NCBI GenBank assembly: GCA_964410215.1
Contig: CAYPHA010000031.1
Location: 1 to 52,991, forward strand
Reading direction: 5' to 3'
Source of the DNA: CAYPHA01 sp964410215
GTDB lineage: Bacteria > Calditrichota > Calditrichia > Calditrichales > CAYPHA01
DNA length: 52,991 nucleotides
The translations under genes were made by a program, and so were the position numbers. Below, one piece after another: positions 8,410 through 17,614 of this stretch (position 1 is the stretch's first letter; each line of letters begins with the position of its first letter). Below the pieces are notes generated by a model. The model ran no database searches. It had not been told where the DNA came from and saw only the letters and a list, made by a program, of their open reading frames with translations.

Positions 8410-11400
8410 ATGCGAAAATTATTCATTTTAATTCTGGTGTTTGTCTCGGCGAGCGTACTGTTCAGCCGGCACAATGAAGACAACAGAGCCATCATCAATT
8501 ACAAAAACATTCCTGATAATTTTCTGAAACAGAGTATCGGGGAAACGGATTCACCAAGTCCCGTCATGCTTTCCTGGATCGGAACGGGGAAACTGGGTGT
8601 CTATACCATCTCGAATACCGGTCAGAACGGATATTTTGAGCCGCCGATTAACTGGACGAATTATACCGGTGAATGGCCGAGCGGCTATACTTCCGGTAAC
8701 GGCCGGACCGGTGAATTCCCGAGGGGATCCCAGCAGTTTTATGTATGGGCTGCCGGTCTGTGGGTTGGTGCTCAGGTCCAGCAGGTAGTGGGAAGTGATA
8801 CCGTTTATGTGCCGCGTGTTGCCACAGCGGCCTATTATTCCGACCAGGGTGCCCTGAGCGATCTGTACCAGTCGAACCAGCTCATTCCTTCCGCGGCGGA
8901 TGAAGGTGCCGGAGATTTCCTGTTCAAACAGAAGGGTGTTGATGACGTTATGCCCTACCAGCGTCTGTGGACCTATGCAGATACGTCTATCAATGAGAGA
9001 CGCCGGGCGCTTGGATACGATGAATTGTTAATTGATCCCGAATCCGGTGACTACATGTCTGACGAGGATACCTATACGGTGTGGGGTGACTATTTCCCGC
9101 AGTCGGAAGCCAGTACGATCTTCCTGATGGGGTATGATACGGAACCGGTGGGTGTGCGGGTTGAACAGCGGACCTATTCGTGGAGTACGGATGCGTTTAT
9201 CTATCTGAACTACCGTATCACCAATATGAATGATTTTCCTCTACGGGATGTCTATTTCGGTTATTTTATGGATAATGATATTGGTGACGCCACTGATGAC
9301 CTGATTGGTTATGACGAGAACCTGAACCTCGGTTATTCGTATGATTCCGACCTGCAGGAGAGCGGCTGGAAAACGCTGGCCGGATATTGCGGTACCGTAT
9401 TTGTAAAAACACCGCAAGATTCTACGGGAAATGAACTGGGACTGACCGGTTTTCAGACCTGGACCATCGATGGAGATGAATCGGATGTGGACAGCGAAGG
9501 TAACGACGATTTAAAATATGAGCAGTTACAAAAAGGCGGTTTCGAGATTTTCAGCGAGCCGCAGGATGTCCGGCAGCTTACCGCTTCCGGTCCGGTCACA
9601 GAGTTGCAACCGGGTGAAACGGTTGAAGTGACGATCGCAGTGGTTGCCGGTGGCAGTCTGGCGGAGCTGAGACGCAATACCGAAGCCGCATACGAACGTT
9701 ATGAGTTGGGCTATATCGGCCCTGAACCACCGCCTTCTCCCAGGCTTACACTGGAGCCCGGTGATAAACGGGTGATTGTGAACTGGGATGATTTCCCGGA
9801 ACAAATCGCCGATCCGTTTTCCGGAAAAGTAGATTTTGAAGGATACCGGGTATATCGCAGTGAGGATGACGGTCTTACCTGGGGCCAGGAAGCGTCGGAT
9901 CTGGATCGTTACCCCAGAGGCTGGGTCCCCATCGCCGAATATGATATACCGGGTAATGAAACCGGCCGGTTCGTGTCGGTTGCCTATACTTCCGGAACAT
10001 CCAGTGCTTCTATTAAATTTGAAGATTTTACGGCGAATGTCGATGACTATTACAACGAATCGGAATACACGATCGAGTTTCTGCCACAGAACCAGTTACT
10101 GGTATATAACCTGGCACAGTTTAAGTCATACCGTTATAACAGGAATGCACTGAACGATGGCGAAGGGTTTGCCATTCTTAGACGCAGTGATCAGACTGCT
10201 TATACGGACAATGCGTATCGTTCCAATGCCTTTATCACTTTTGATGGAATTCTGATTTCAATTAAAAATGATACCACTTTTAACGAGGCAGGTGATCCGG
10301 TTATATCCGCACCCGGCGTCGGGGATGTCTTCAAGGTACAGACCTTTGAAAGTCAGGGAATCGGTGATCAGGCAGGCCTTGATTACGTCTACGTTGACGA
10401 GGAATTAATCAACGGTGTCAGTTATACGTATGCGGTAACAGCCTTCGATGCCGGTGATCCGACAACCGATCTGCCCAGCCTGGAAAGTTCGATCTTTTCG
10501 AATCGTCAGGCCGTAGTGCCGCGCGGTGTGGCGCCGGACCGGACCGTTGAAGAATTATCCAATGTGGCGCAGACAGATGGTATCGGAAACGGCAGTGTTT
10601 CGGCTACGATTCACAACCCGCTTGAAGTGATTACGGCCGATTTCGAGGTTGAGTTTTTTACAAGCGATACCACATCAAACCAGGCCAGATTTATGCGTGT
10701 CATCAACAGTACGGTTGATACGGTGGTCGTTGACAGTGTTCGTCTGGTCGGCGGAAGCGCTGCCCTGAATTTTTATGGGATTGATTTCGTGGCCAGCGGT
10801 CTGCCTAATGCCATCATCGATACCAGCACGATGAAGTGGAAAGAAGGCCTTTCATCTTCTTATAAATTCGAAATCGTAAGTGAAAATATGCAGCCCTTCG
10901 ATTATGAAATCGAATTCACGGATCCGATCGATGCGGAAACATTCAGCGGTGATTCTGTCATATTCCCTGTTTCTCTACCCTCGCCGTGGAGAGTGCGCAA
11001 TATAACGCTGGACAAAACTTCCGATTCGTATGCCTGGTTACCCCTCAATATTCAGGGATTCGTAAACGGCAGTATCATCCGGATCATGCGTGAAGGATAT
11101 GGAGCGGATCTGACGAAAGTTGCCGCCGGCCTTGTGCTTGATACGAGTGACAGCACCGATGCGATTCAACCGGGTGATGTATGGGTTGTTAATACAGTCA
11201 AACCCTTTGTCGTATCGGATAAGTATACATTTTCGACACAGGCCCTGAATGAAAAACTGGAAGAATATTCGCTTGACGCCATAAAAGTAGTCCCCAATCC
11301 CTATTATGTCAGGGCACAATGGGATACCGACCGGTTCAACAAACACATCAAGTTTACCCATCTTCCCAGCCAGTGCCGGATCCGGATTTTTACAACGTCC

Positions 11401-11577
11401 GGTATCCTGATACGGACCATCGAGCACAGTGAAGATGCCGGGGATCCGGTAGGTTATCACCGGTGGGATTTACGGAATAAGGAGAATCTCGACATCGCAA
11501 GCGGTCTGTACATATATCAGGTCGAAGATCTTAAAACCGGGAAAGAAAAAATTGGTAAATTCGCGATTATTCTGTAA
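8410..11577 (+). CDS. Large secreted/surface protein with PNPYY-type C-terminal domain (module 1)
   Basis: About 1055 residues with a Sec signal peptide (MRKLFILILVFVSASVLFS). ATG 8410 follows GAAGGAG by 12 bases; TTG 8404 and ATG 8398 are in-frame alternatives. The N-terminal half is beta-rich; VYFGYFMDNDIGDATDDLIG and the NLGYSY stretch after it are shared in pattern with the paralogue at 25972 (ADPDVGNYTDDLAGCDPDLG). A fibronectin-III-like region starts at about residue 440 (RVIVNWDDF, FEGYRVYRS). The last 95 residues (VVPNPYYVRAQW, IRIFTTSGILIRTI, SGLYIYQVED, IGKFAIIL) resemble a T9SS/FlgD-like C-terminal sorting domain. I infer export through a T9SS-like route and attachment at the surface, working with the flanking receptor and barrel. 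No enzymatic motif seen. Confidence 0.8.
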   Translation: MRKLFILILVFVSASVLFSRHNEDNRAIINYKNIPDNFLKQSIGETDSPSPVMLSWIGTGKLGVYTISNTGQNGYFEPPINWTNYTGEWPSGYTSGNGRTGEFPRGSQQFYVWAAGLWVGAQVQQVVGSDTVYVPRVATAAYYSDQGALSDLYQSNQLIPSAADEGAGDFLFKQKGVDDVMPYQRLWTYADTSINERRRALGYDELLIDPESGDYMSDEDTYTVWGDYFPQSEASTIFLMGYDTEPVGVRVEQRTYSWSTDAFIYLNYRITNMNDFPLRDVYFGYFMDNDIGDATDDLIGYDENLNLGYSYDSDLQESGWKTLAGYCGTVFVKTPQDSTGNELGLTGFQTWTIDGDESDVDSEGNDDLKYEQLQKGGFEIFSEPQDVRQLTASGPVTELQPGETVEVTIAVVAGGSLAELRRNTEAAYERYELGYIGPEPPPSPRLTLEPGDKRVIVNWDDFPEQIADPFSGKVDFEGYRVYRSEDDGLTWGQEASDLDRYPRGWVPIAEYDIPGNETGRFVSVAYTSGTSSASIKFEDFTANVDDYYNESEYTIEFLPQNQLLVYNLAQFKSYRYNRNALNDGEGFAILRRSDQTAYTDNAYRSNAFITFDGILISIKNDTTFNEAGDPVISAPGVGDVFKVQTFESQGIGDQAGLDYVYVDEELINGVSYTYAVTAFDAGDPTTDLPSLESSIFSNRQAVVPRGVAPDRTVEELSNVAQTDGIGNGSVSATIHNPLEVITADFEVEFFTSDTTSNQARFMRVINSTVDTVVVDSVRLVGGSAALNFYGIDFVASGLPNAIIDTSTMKWKEGLSSSYKFEIVSENMQPFDYEIEFTDPIDAETFSGDSVIFPVSLPSPWRVRNITLDKTSDSYAWLPLNIQGFVNGSIIRIMREGYGADLTKVAAGLVLDTSDSTDAIQPGDVWVVNTVKPFVVSDKYTFSTQALNEKLEEYSLDAIKVVPNPYYVRAQWDTDRFNKHIKFTHLPSQCRIRIFTTSGILIRTIEHSEDAGDPVGYHRWDLRNKENLDIASGLYIYQVEDLKTGKEKIGKFAIIL

Positions 11578-11604
11578 CGGAGTTCGCTTTAATCGGAGGA
11601 AAAG

Positions 11605-12609
11605 ATGAGGAAATTGTCCATTATAATTATGACAGTAGTGATCCTGGCGAGCATGAACCATACCGGATATGCGGGAATCGGCTCTTCCGGCGCACAGTTT
11701 CTGCAAATCGGCGGAGGCGTCAGGGCACTCTCCATGGGCTCGGCATTCGTAGGTGTAGCAGATGGCCTGGATGCCATCTACTGGAATCCGGCAGGACTCG
11801 CCACGCTGAATACGACCCGGAATTTTGCCATTAACCATACCAATTATTTCGCTGATATGAGCTTCGATAACGTTGCATTCACCATGCCGGCTTTCGGTGG
11901 TGTCGTCGGCGTCTCCGGACTGGCTCTGCTCAGCGGTGATATCGAAGTGACAACCGTTGAAGAGCCGGATGGAACCGGTGAGGATTATTCCGCAAATGAC
12001 TATGCGTTTGGACTGAGTTATGCAACCAACCTCACGCAGAAATTTTCTGTTGGTGTGTCCGGAAAAATGGTCAGTCAGAGTATTGCCGAATTATCCGCCA
12101 CAAGCTGGAGCCTGGATGTAGGTGCCGTATATCGAATCGGGGTCTTCAATAATATGAAGGTTGGTTTTTCAATTGTGAACTTCGGTCCGGACATGCGTTA
12201 TACCGGCGATGACCTGTTATTCCGTACAGCGGTCTTTACAGAAGAAGGTGCCCAGGCAGAAGATGTGCGCGCGGAATACCTGACGGAAAAATACCAGCTT
12301 CCGCTCCGACTGCAGATGGGTTTTTCCATGGATGTGTTCAGGACGGGAAACCATGCGATGATTGCTGCCATCGATGCCATCAACCCCAATGACCAGGATG
12401 AATCCTTCGTGGTTGGCGTGGAATACGCCCTGATGGAGCGTTATTTCCTGCGTGCCGGTTATGGTGACGTAAATGACAAGGGATTGACAGCCGGTATGGG
12501 ATTGAATATAGGTAATGTCAATACCGGAGCCTTTACCATCGATTATGGATTTGAAGCACATCAGTATCTGGGTGATCTGCACCGTTTTGGTGTGGGATTT
12601 GTATTTTAA
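11605..12609 (+). CDS. PorV/PorQ-family outer-membrane protein (module 1)
   Basis: A 334-residue outer-membrane beta-barrel of the FadL-like PorV (UPF0164) family. Signal peptide 1-23 (MRKLSIIIMTVVILASMNHTGYA). The family hallmark follows directly: QFLQIGGGVRALSMGSAF, then GLDAIYWNPAGLA. Alternating beta-strands fill the rest, and the protein ends with the aromatic VGFVF. In Bacteroidetes, PorV carries T9SS cargo to the attachment machinery. This copy is next to a putative cargo gene, so it may be a dedicated partner rather than the general PorV. GGAGGAAAAG lies just before ATG 11605. Homologous in family to the genes at 30011 and 39028. Confidence 0.88.
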   Translation: MRKLSIIIMTVVILASMNHTGYAGIGSSGAQFLQIGGGVRALSMGSAFVGVADGLDAIYWNPAGLATLNTTRNFAINHTNYFADMSFDNVAFTMPAFGGVVGVSGLALLSGDIEVTTVEEPDGTGEDYSANDYAFGLSYATNLTQKFSVGVSGKMVSQSIAELSATSWSLDVGAVYRIGVFNNMKVGFSIVNFGPDMRYTGDDLLFRTAVFTEEGAQAEDVRAEYLTEKYQLPLRLQMGFSMDVFRTGNHAMIAAIDAINPNDQDESFVVGVEYALMERYFLRAGYGDVNDKGLTAGMGLNIGNVNTGAFTIDYGFEAHQYLGDLHRFGVGFVF

Positions 12610-12685
12610 TGTATCAATCGGACGGAATGTTTATCTAATTAGATTAACAAAAGAATCATGGGGCTTATTAACATTCTAAATTAGT

Positions 12686-12695
12686 AAAGGAGGTG
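12686..12695 (+). promoter_or_regulatory. Strong Shine-Dalgarno-like motif without a start codon, in leader
   Basis: AAAGGAGGTG lies about 70 bases before ATG 12763, which has its own TTGGAGGAC site. No start codon follows at ribosome-binding distance. A similar extra AAAGGAGGG lies about 75 bases before the receptor at 22955. Role unknown. Confidence 0.35.
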
Positions 12696-12762
12696 CAGAG
12701 GAACCAGGTTTATTTGATTTGGTTGTGTTTATTTTTTTGGACGTACTAATTTTGGAGGACAA

Positions 12763-14832
12763 ATGAAGAAGTATTTACATTTTGGTCTAAGTTTATTGTT
12801 GCTTTTTGTGTTTGCCAATCTCTCATTGGCCGGTAAGAAAAGTAATAATAAAATTAATGAACACATTTATTTCGACAGAGGTTTGAAGCATCATATGGTG
12901 GTGATGAATAAAGAAATCATGACTGACGATGGTATTCAGTCCGTCACTGCTGTTGTTGATACGATTCAGCATGCCAGTACGAATTTTCCGGAAGACTGGG
13001 ATTTTGGTATTCAGCAGGATGCTTATGCGCCGGATACGGTAGCCAACTGGTACTGGTTTGCAGCAGAAGATGCTCAATTGCTGGCCATTCAGGCTTCCTT
13101 TGCAACCACCGGTACCGGATCCTGGAATGTCTGGGGTTCTAACTTCGATCTGGGATATCGCTTACCCGGGACAGATATCAAATATCTGGCTATTGATGTT
13201 CCCTGGACGATTGATCAGGCCGATACCAATGAAGCCGGTGTCCCGACCGGTAACTGGCAGACGTTGGATGTGCAGTCTCTGCTCGGGACTGTAACAATAC
13301 CGACGGATGGTGCTTATGTAGGTCATTACTATGATGCGAACGGCGGACCGAAAATGTTCATGGATGACGGTGATCATCCGCGAACCGATCCCAGCTGGAA
13401 CGTTGCGCGCGCTTATCTGGGTGCTTTTGGCGGATGGTATTTCTGGGCTACTGCAACGGCATGGACAGAATTCGTCCAACGTATAGTCGTTTATTATGAA
13501 AATGTAGCTCCACTTATTGAAAACCTTTCCATGGTTCCTGACTATTTCGAAGGCAACCCGGAATTTGATTCAATTACCGCAGACATTTTCGATCTGGACG
13601 GTACGGTTGCCAGTGCAAATCTAGTCTGGCAGGTTGGCGCTGCAGGTTCTGAAGAGTCTGTAGCCATGTCCAATGTGGAAGGCGACATGTGGGAAGGAAC
13701 CATCGGAACGTCGTTTAGTGCCGGTGATACCGTGTACTACTGGGTTACGGCAGAAGACGCCGATGGAAACTTCCGTCAGGGCAGCAATCTGGCTTTCGTC
13801 GTATTGCAGCCGCCTGCAAAAGGTACGGATGTTCTGGTTGTAAACGATGGCGCTGAAATCAGTGACGCAGCCATTACAGGATCTCTGGCCGAACTCGGCA
13901 AAACCATGTACCTGTGGGATACAGGTGTACATGGCGGTATTTCGGATTTCGAAGTCGAATGGGGTTTTGACAATATTATCTGGTACGGTTTCGGTTCCGG
14001 CTATATGCCTTCCCCGTTTGAAACCGGAGATAATGCAGTCAAACGTCATCTGGACGGCGGTGGTAATCTGATCGTTATCGATTCGGACTATCTGTTCGTC
14101 AATGGTTTCGGCGCAGATACACTCGTAGCCGGTGAGTTCGGATATGATTACCTTGGCCTGCATACCGGTTTCAGTGATCCGGCACAAACGGACACCTCCT
14201 TCTTCGGTATGGAAGGGAATCCTATTTCCGGTATGTATATGCCTGAAGGGGATACCCTGGTAACCTATTCCAATTATCTGGGTCTCTGGTATACGGAAGC
14301 GCCGTATGCAACTGACTGGCAGGATTACCTGGTGCCGAAAGAAGAAGCCGTACCGCTTTTCTGGAATGACAGTTCTCAGGCTTATGGTATGTATTCCGCC
14401 ATCGGAAACACCAATGGTACCTACAGTACCGCTTTCTTCGCCTTCCGTCTGGGCGGTGCCGAAGATGCACACATACAGCAGGTACTGGACAGCACACTGA
14501 GTTGGTTTGATAAAAATGCAACGGCGATTGATGATAATTTTAATCCGGTTGTCAGCAGCTATACGCTGGAACAGAATTATCCGAATCCGTTCAACCCGAC
14601 AACGACGATCAACTTCAACCTTCCCATGTCGGAAACGGTTAAACTGACCATCTACAATTCCCTGGGTCAGAGAGTCGTCGATCTGGTGAACCAGAATATG
14701 AAGAGTGGTTACCATTCCGTCAGCTGGAATGGGTTGAACGATCAGGGCGGAAAAGTATCTTCCGGTGTCTACTATTACAAACTGGAAGCCGGTGATTTTT
14801 CCTCTGTTAAGAAAATGTTGCTGCTGAAATAA
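12763..14832 (+). CDS. T9SS cargo protein with type A sorting domain
   Basis: A 689-residue secreted protein. Signal peptide 1-23 (LLLLFVFANLSLA). Residues about 90-240 form a beta-sandwich with many aromatics (WYWFAAEDAQ, GGWYFWATATAW). An Ig-like part follows (IENLSMVPDYFEGNPEF, AGDTVYYWVTAEDADGN, about 245-345). Residues about 355-590 look like a glutamine-amidotransferase-like alpha/beta domain without visible catalytic residues (VLVVNDGAE, FDNIIWYGFGSG, GGGNLIVIDSDYLF). The last 90 residues are a T9SS type A sorting domain (LEQNYPNPFNPTTTINF, IYNSLGQRV, SSGVYYYKLEAG, KKMLLLK). Expected to cross the outer membrane by the T9SS and be anchored or released. A 150-base leader separates it from the PorV gene and a terminator-like hairpin follows, so it may be its own transcript. 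Confidence 0.88.
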   Translation: MKKYLHFGLSLLLLFVFANLSLAGKKSNNKINEHIYFDRGLKHHMVVMNKEIMTDDGIQSVTAVVDTIQHASTNFPEDWDFGIQQDAYAPDTVANWYWFAAEDAQLLAIQASFATTGTGSWNVWGSNFDLGYRLPGTDIKYLAIDVPWTIDQADTNEAGVPTGNWQTLDVQSLLGTVTIPTDGAYVGHYYDANGGPKMFMDDGDHPRTDPSWNVARAYLGAFGGWYFWATATAWTEFVQRIVVYYENVAPLIENLSMVPDYFEGNPEFDSITADIFDLDGTVASANLVWQVGAAGSEESVAMSNVEGDMWEGTIGTSFSAGDTVYYWVTAEDADGNFRQGSNLAFVVLQPPAKGTDVLVVNDGAEISDAAITGSLAELGKTMYLWDTGVHGGISDFEVEWGFDNIIWYGFGSGYMPSPFETGDNAVKRHLDGGGNLIVIDSDYLFVNGFGADTLVAGEFGYDYLGLHTGFSDPAQTDTSFFGMEGNPISGMYMPEGDTLVTYSNYLGLWYTEAPYATDWQDYLVPKEEAVPLFWNDSSQAYGMYSAIGNTNGTYSTAFFAFRLGGAEDAHIQQVLDSTLSWFDKNATAIDDNFNPVVSSYTLEQNYPNPFNPTTTINFNLPMSETVKLTIYNSLGQRVVDLVNQNMKSGYHSVSWNGLNDQGGKVSSGVYYYKLEAGDFSSVKKMLLLK

Positions 14833-14881
14833 CACACAGGATGATTATAGTCTTGCTTTATTTTAGTGGTTAATTAACTTG

Positions 14882-14915
14882 AATAGCCATTCGGATCCCG
14901 GTCCGGATGGCTATT
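14882..14915 (+). terminator. Hairpin terminator after T9SS cargo gene
   Basis: Arms AATAGCCATTCGGA and TCCGGATGGCTATT form a 14-bp stem with one G-T pair and a six-base loop, followed by a short T-rich tail. It lies 50 bases after the stop at 14832. Confidence 0.7.
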
Positions 14916-14940
14916 TGATTTATGAGGTGGTTTTCGTATT

Positions 14941-15224
14941 CAACCCACCCCCCAGCCCCCACCCTGCGAGGAGGGTGTTGCAAAATGGTTCAGAAGTAAC
15001 GACTGGTTTTGAATGGCTGAATGGAAGGTCTTATTTACACCAGGATAAATCCTGGTGATGGTACAACAGAATGACTTGAACATTACCTTTGAACGATCAC
15101 CAGCTTTTAAGCTGGTGCAAAAGGCTGTACATCGATTTTGACACGCTTTTTTCTCTGATATCTAATATGCAACACTCTCCGATCAGGGAGGGGAAATCCC
15201 GATGTATCGGGATGGGGAGGGTTG
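14941..15224. repeat. C-rich/G-rich inverted-repeat element, split by another repeat
   Basis: The left end CAACCCACCCC (14941-14951) pairs with GGGGAGGGTTG (15214-15224), one mismatch. The next inner arms GGAGGGTGTTGCA (14970-14982) and TGCAACACTCTCC (15168-15180) also pair with one mismatch. The right part has the hairpin ATCCCGAT-GT-ATCGGGAT (15196-15213). The CCCCCAGCCCC core is shared with 2945-3015 and 15270-15328. The paired-hairpin element at 15038-15117 sits inside it, as if inserted. Confidence 0.65.
15038..15117. repeat. 80-bp paired-hairpin repeat, copy 1
   Basis: Two 20-bp hairpins (CACCAGGAT-AA-ATCCTGGTG at 15038-15057 and CACCAGCTT-TT-AAGCTGGTG at 15098-15117), each with a 9-bp stem and 2-base loop, are separated by exactly 40 bases. 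The inner flanks GGTGAT and ATCACC are inverted. Same 20-40-20 layout as 17615-17694. The first 32 bases are repeated exactly at 31106-31137. Confidence 0.8.
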
Positions 15225-15246
15225 TCTTAAACAGGATTGGAAATGG

Positions 15247-17508
15247 ATGTTTTATTTGAATAAACCAAGCCACCCCCCAGCCCCCTCCCTGCCTGCAGGG
15301 AGGGGGAATAAAAGGGGGAGGGTTGTCTTAAACCTGATTCTTGCTTTTGTTTCCTTCGCTTTCGCCCAAGAATACACGGACTCGGACTACTACAAGGCCG
15401 AGCAGAAGTTTCTTAACGGGGCGTATCCGGAAGCATTGCACATTATTGATTCCATTTCTCCGGAAAATCCATATTATCAGAATGGCCTTCTGTTGAAAGG
15501 CCATATCTATCTGCATGTGGATTCTCTCGAGAATGCGGAACAGGCATTTAATGATATTCTGAATGTCAATCCACAGTCCGAACTGGCTTATAACGGCCTT
15601 GGCCTTGTCTACTATAACCGGATAACAAACCATAAAACGGTAGTAAAATTTTTCCGCCGGCTTTTTGTCACCCCGGAAGCGCAAAAATCGGAAGATATGT
15701 TTAAGAAAGCGCTGGAAATCAATGAAGCCTATACCGATGCCCGCTATAACCTTGCCCGGCTTTATATTAAAACAGGTGATGAAACCGATAAGATTACGGC
15801 AGAAAATATCCTGGGTGGCCTGACTGACAACTATCCGTCGAATGCACTCTATACCTATGCACTCGGCGAGATAAAACTTCAGCTGGGAAAATATGATGAG
15901 GCCGCTGCTATATATGGCCGTATGGCTGCGCAGGATCAGGGGAACGGGAATATATATGTTCAACTGGCCTATGTTTTCTGGCACAAAAAACAATATGACC
16001 TTTTTTCAAGATATTATCTGACCGGGCTTTCCTTTCCTTTGAGCAGGGAGATAATTTTAAAATTGACCAGGGATTGCTGGGATATTCTCACCATTGCGGA
16101 ACAGAATATGGCCGAAAAAGGAACTCTGCCCCCGGATTTTCTATTAAAAATGTGGCGAAATAAAGATCCGAATCCCATAACAGAAACAAATGAGCGTCTG
16201 ATCATACATTATAAACGTCTGGAAATTGCCCGTGATTTATACCAGGCTGATACGTATACGGGTTATGATGACCGGGGTACCATTTATGTAAAATATGGTG
16301 AGCCGGATAACCGCTATAGCGATGCGTTTCCCAAATTTGATGTAAAAGCCAATGAATCGTGGAGCTATACCTTCGGTGATGTGGTTGCCTCATATGATTT
16401 TGTCCAGGAAGGGGCCAATTATACGCTGGTGGACGACCTCACCGAGGCCATGAATATGACCAGCCTGGGCAAGATCGGGCTCAATGTTCTGGTGGATATG
16501 TATCAGAACCGTTCGCATCTGGACGGGTATTATCAACGGGTTTCCAATGATCTTCTGGCGATCGATCCTTCCGCAGCGGAAAATGTCTCTTCGCTCAGTT
16601 CGATCTCCCCGGCCATTTCGCGCTATAAAGTCGACCGGATCAAAACCCGAACCAGTCTTCCCGTCTCCACATACAATTTTGAAATGGAAGGCTCCGATCT
16701 GCCTTTTTATTTTGATTACGCCTGGTTTTATGAGCAGTCTGATCAGGTCCGACTGGAATTATACTTCGGATTGAGCAGAGCGGCACTGCAATCGGACGCC
16801 TCATCGGCCGGTGATCTTCCGGTCATCGATCAGTCCATACTCATTCAGTCACGCGATTATGAAACCCTGGTCAAGGGAAGCAACAAAATTGATCTGAATA
16901 AAGCAGCTAAACGGACCGGAGACTACCTGTTCCAGACGGATGTCATGCTCACCGATTTTGACCCTGTCTGTAATGTCCAGCTTGAGAACAAGGCGAAAAA
17001 TCAGAAACGCCTGGTTCAACTGCCCCTCTCCATTCCTTTTTTCAGGGATACGTCGTTTTCTGTAAGCGACATACAGGTTTCGATCGATATACATGACAGA
17101 ACAGAGATGGATGGGGCCGTGTTTACGAAAAAGGATCTGTATGTTCTGCCGTATCCATATAAGGCGATACGGTCATCACGTCCGGTCTATTTTTATTTCG
17201 AAATATATAATATGAACCGCGATGAATCCGGAATGGCGGAATATGAAATACAGTTAAAGCTGTTCAGGAATGAAAACAGACGAAACCTGGTTAATCTGAT
17301 CCAGCGTATCAATCCGTTTAATGCGGATGAAAAAACATCGATAACGACCAATATCAGGCGCCGGTCGGATCAATCGCTGATTCCGGAATACATTGCCCTG
17401 GATATGAGTGCGCTCAGCCCGGGAACATATGAACTGATCGTCAGTGTAATATCTACCGCATCCGGTGACATAGTTAACAGGAAACATACGTTTGAACTTG
17501 TAAATTAA
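15247..17508 (+). CDS. TPR and GWxTD-domain secreted protein
   Basis: About 750 residues. The frame opens at 15202, but ATG 15247 (MFYLNKPSHPP) is the last ATG before the signal peptide hydrophobic core VVLNLILAFVSFAFA, with cleavage before QEYTDSDYY. The mature N-terminal region (about 60-250 in the long frame) is TPR-like (LLKGHIYLHVDSLENAEQAF, AYNGLGLVYYN, ARYNLARLYIKTGD). The GWxTD domain follows: FLLKMWRNKDPNPITETNER, then GYDDRGTIYVKYGEPD at about 354-369, where W and T of the family name are Y and D, and SWSYTF. A beta-rich tail ends the protein. GWxTD domains are common in this superphylum and have no settled function. Oddly, the stretch encoding PPAPSLPAGRGNKRGRVV is a palindromic repeat (see 15270-15333), so the present start may be acquired. 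Confidence 0.82.
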   Translation: MFYLNKPSHPPAPSLPAGRGNKRGRVVLNLILAFVSFAFAQEYTDSDYYKAEQKFLNGAYPEALHIIDSISPENPYYQNGLLLKGHIYLHVDSLENAEQAFNDILNVNPQSELAYNGLGLVYYNRITNHKTVVKFFRRLFVTPEAQKSEDMFKKALEINEAYTDARYNLARLYIKTGDETDKITAENILGGLTDNYPSNALYTYALGEIKLQLGKYDEAAAIYGRMAAQDQGNGNIYVQLAYVFWHKKQYDLFSRYYLTGLSFPLSREIILKLTRDCWDILTIAEQNMAEKGTLPPDFLLKMWRNKDPNPITETNERLIIHYKRLEIARDLYQADTYTGYDDRGTIYVKYGEPDNRYSDAFPKFDVKANESWSYTFGDVVASYDFVQEGANYTLVDDLTEAMNMTSLGKIGLNVLVDMYQNRSHLDGYYQRVSNDLLAIDPSAAENVSSLSSISPAISRYKVDRIKTRTSLPVSTYNFEMEGSDLPFYFDYAWFYEQSDQVRLELYFGLSRAALQSDASSAGDLPVIDQSILIQSRDYETLVKGSNKIDLNKAAKRTGDYLFQTDVMLTDFDPVCNVQLENKAKNQKRLVQLPLSIPFFRDTSFSVSDIQVSIDIHDRTEMDGAVFTKKDLYVLPYPYKAIRSSRPVYFYFEIYNMNRDESGMAEYEIQLKLFRNENRRNLVNLIQRINPFNADEKTSITTNIRRRSDQSLIPEYIALDMSALSPGTYELIVSVISTASGDIVNRKHTFELVN
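15270..15333. repeat. C-rich/G-rich palindromic repeat inside the 5' coding region
   Basis: A perfect 12-bp stem CCCCCTCCCTGC (15281-15292) and GCAGGGAGGGGG (15295-15306) with a 2-base loop, preceded by the family core CCCCCAGCCCC. GGGGAGGGTTGTCTTAAAC at 15315-15333 is an exact direct repeat of 15214-15232. The sequence is read in frame as part of the GWxTD gene. Confidence 0.8.
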
Positions 17509-17531
17509 GGTTCAAGGTTCAAGGTTCAAGG
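17509..17531. repeat. Heptamer tandem repeat (GGTTCAA)
   Basis: Three full GGTTCAA units plus GG, starting directly after the TAA stop of the GWxTD gene. Too short to be more than a possible slippage site. Confidence 0.8.
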
Positions 17532-17614
17532 AATGAGTTCCCCCTTTTCTAAGGGTTGTTGCAGATTAGGAGATTGGGCACTAAAGTGCATAGATTTTGT
17601 TAGAACATCTTTTA

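Noticed and set aside
13621..14835. 404-codon minus-strand frame opposite the T9SS cargo gene
   Set aside because: It is the mirror of a gene with a clear signal peptide and sorting domain. Its translation has no recognisable motif and is rich in Ile, Arg and Cys as expected of a reverse frame.
14833..15201. tRNA or other structured RNA gene in repeat regions
   Set aside because: The hairpins are explained by the dispersed repeats and the terminator. No tRNA T-loop or acceptor pattern was found here or in other gaps.
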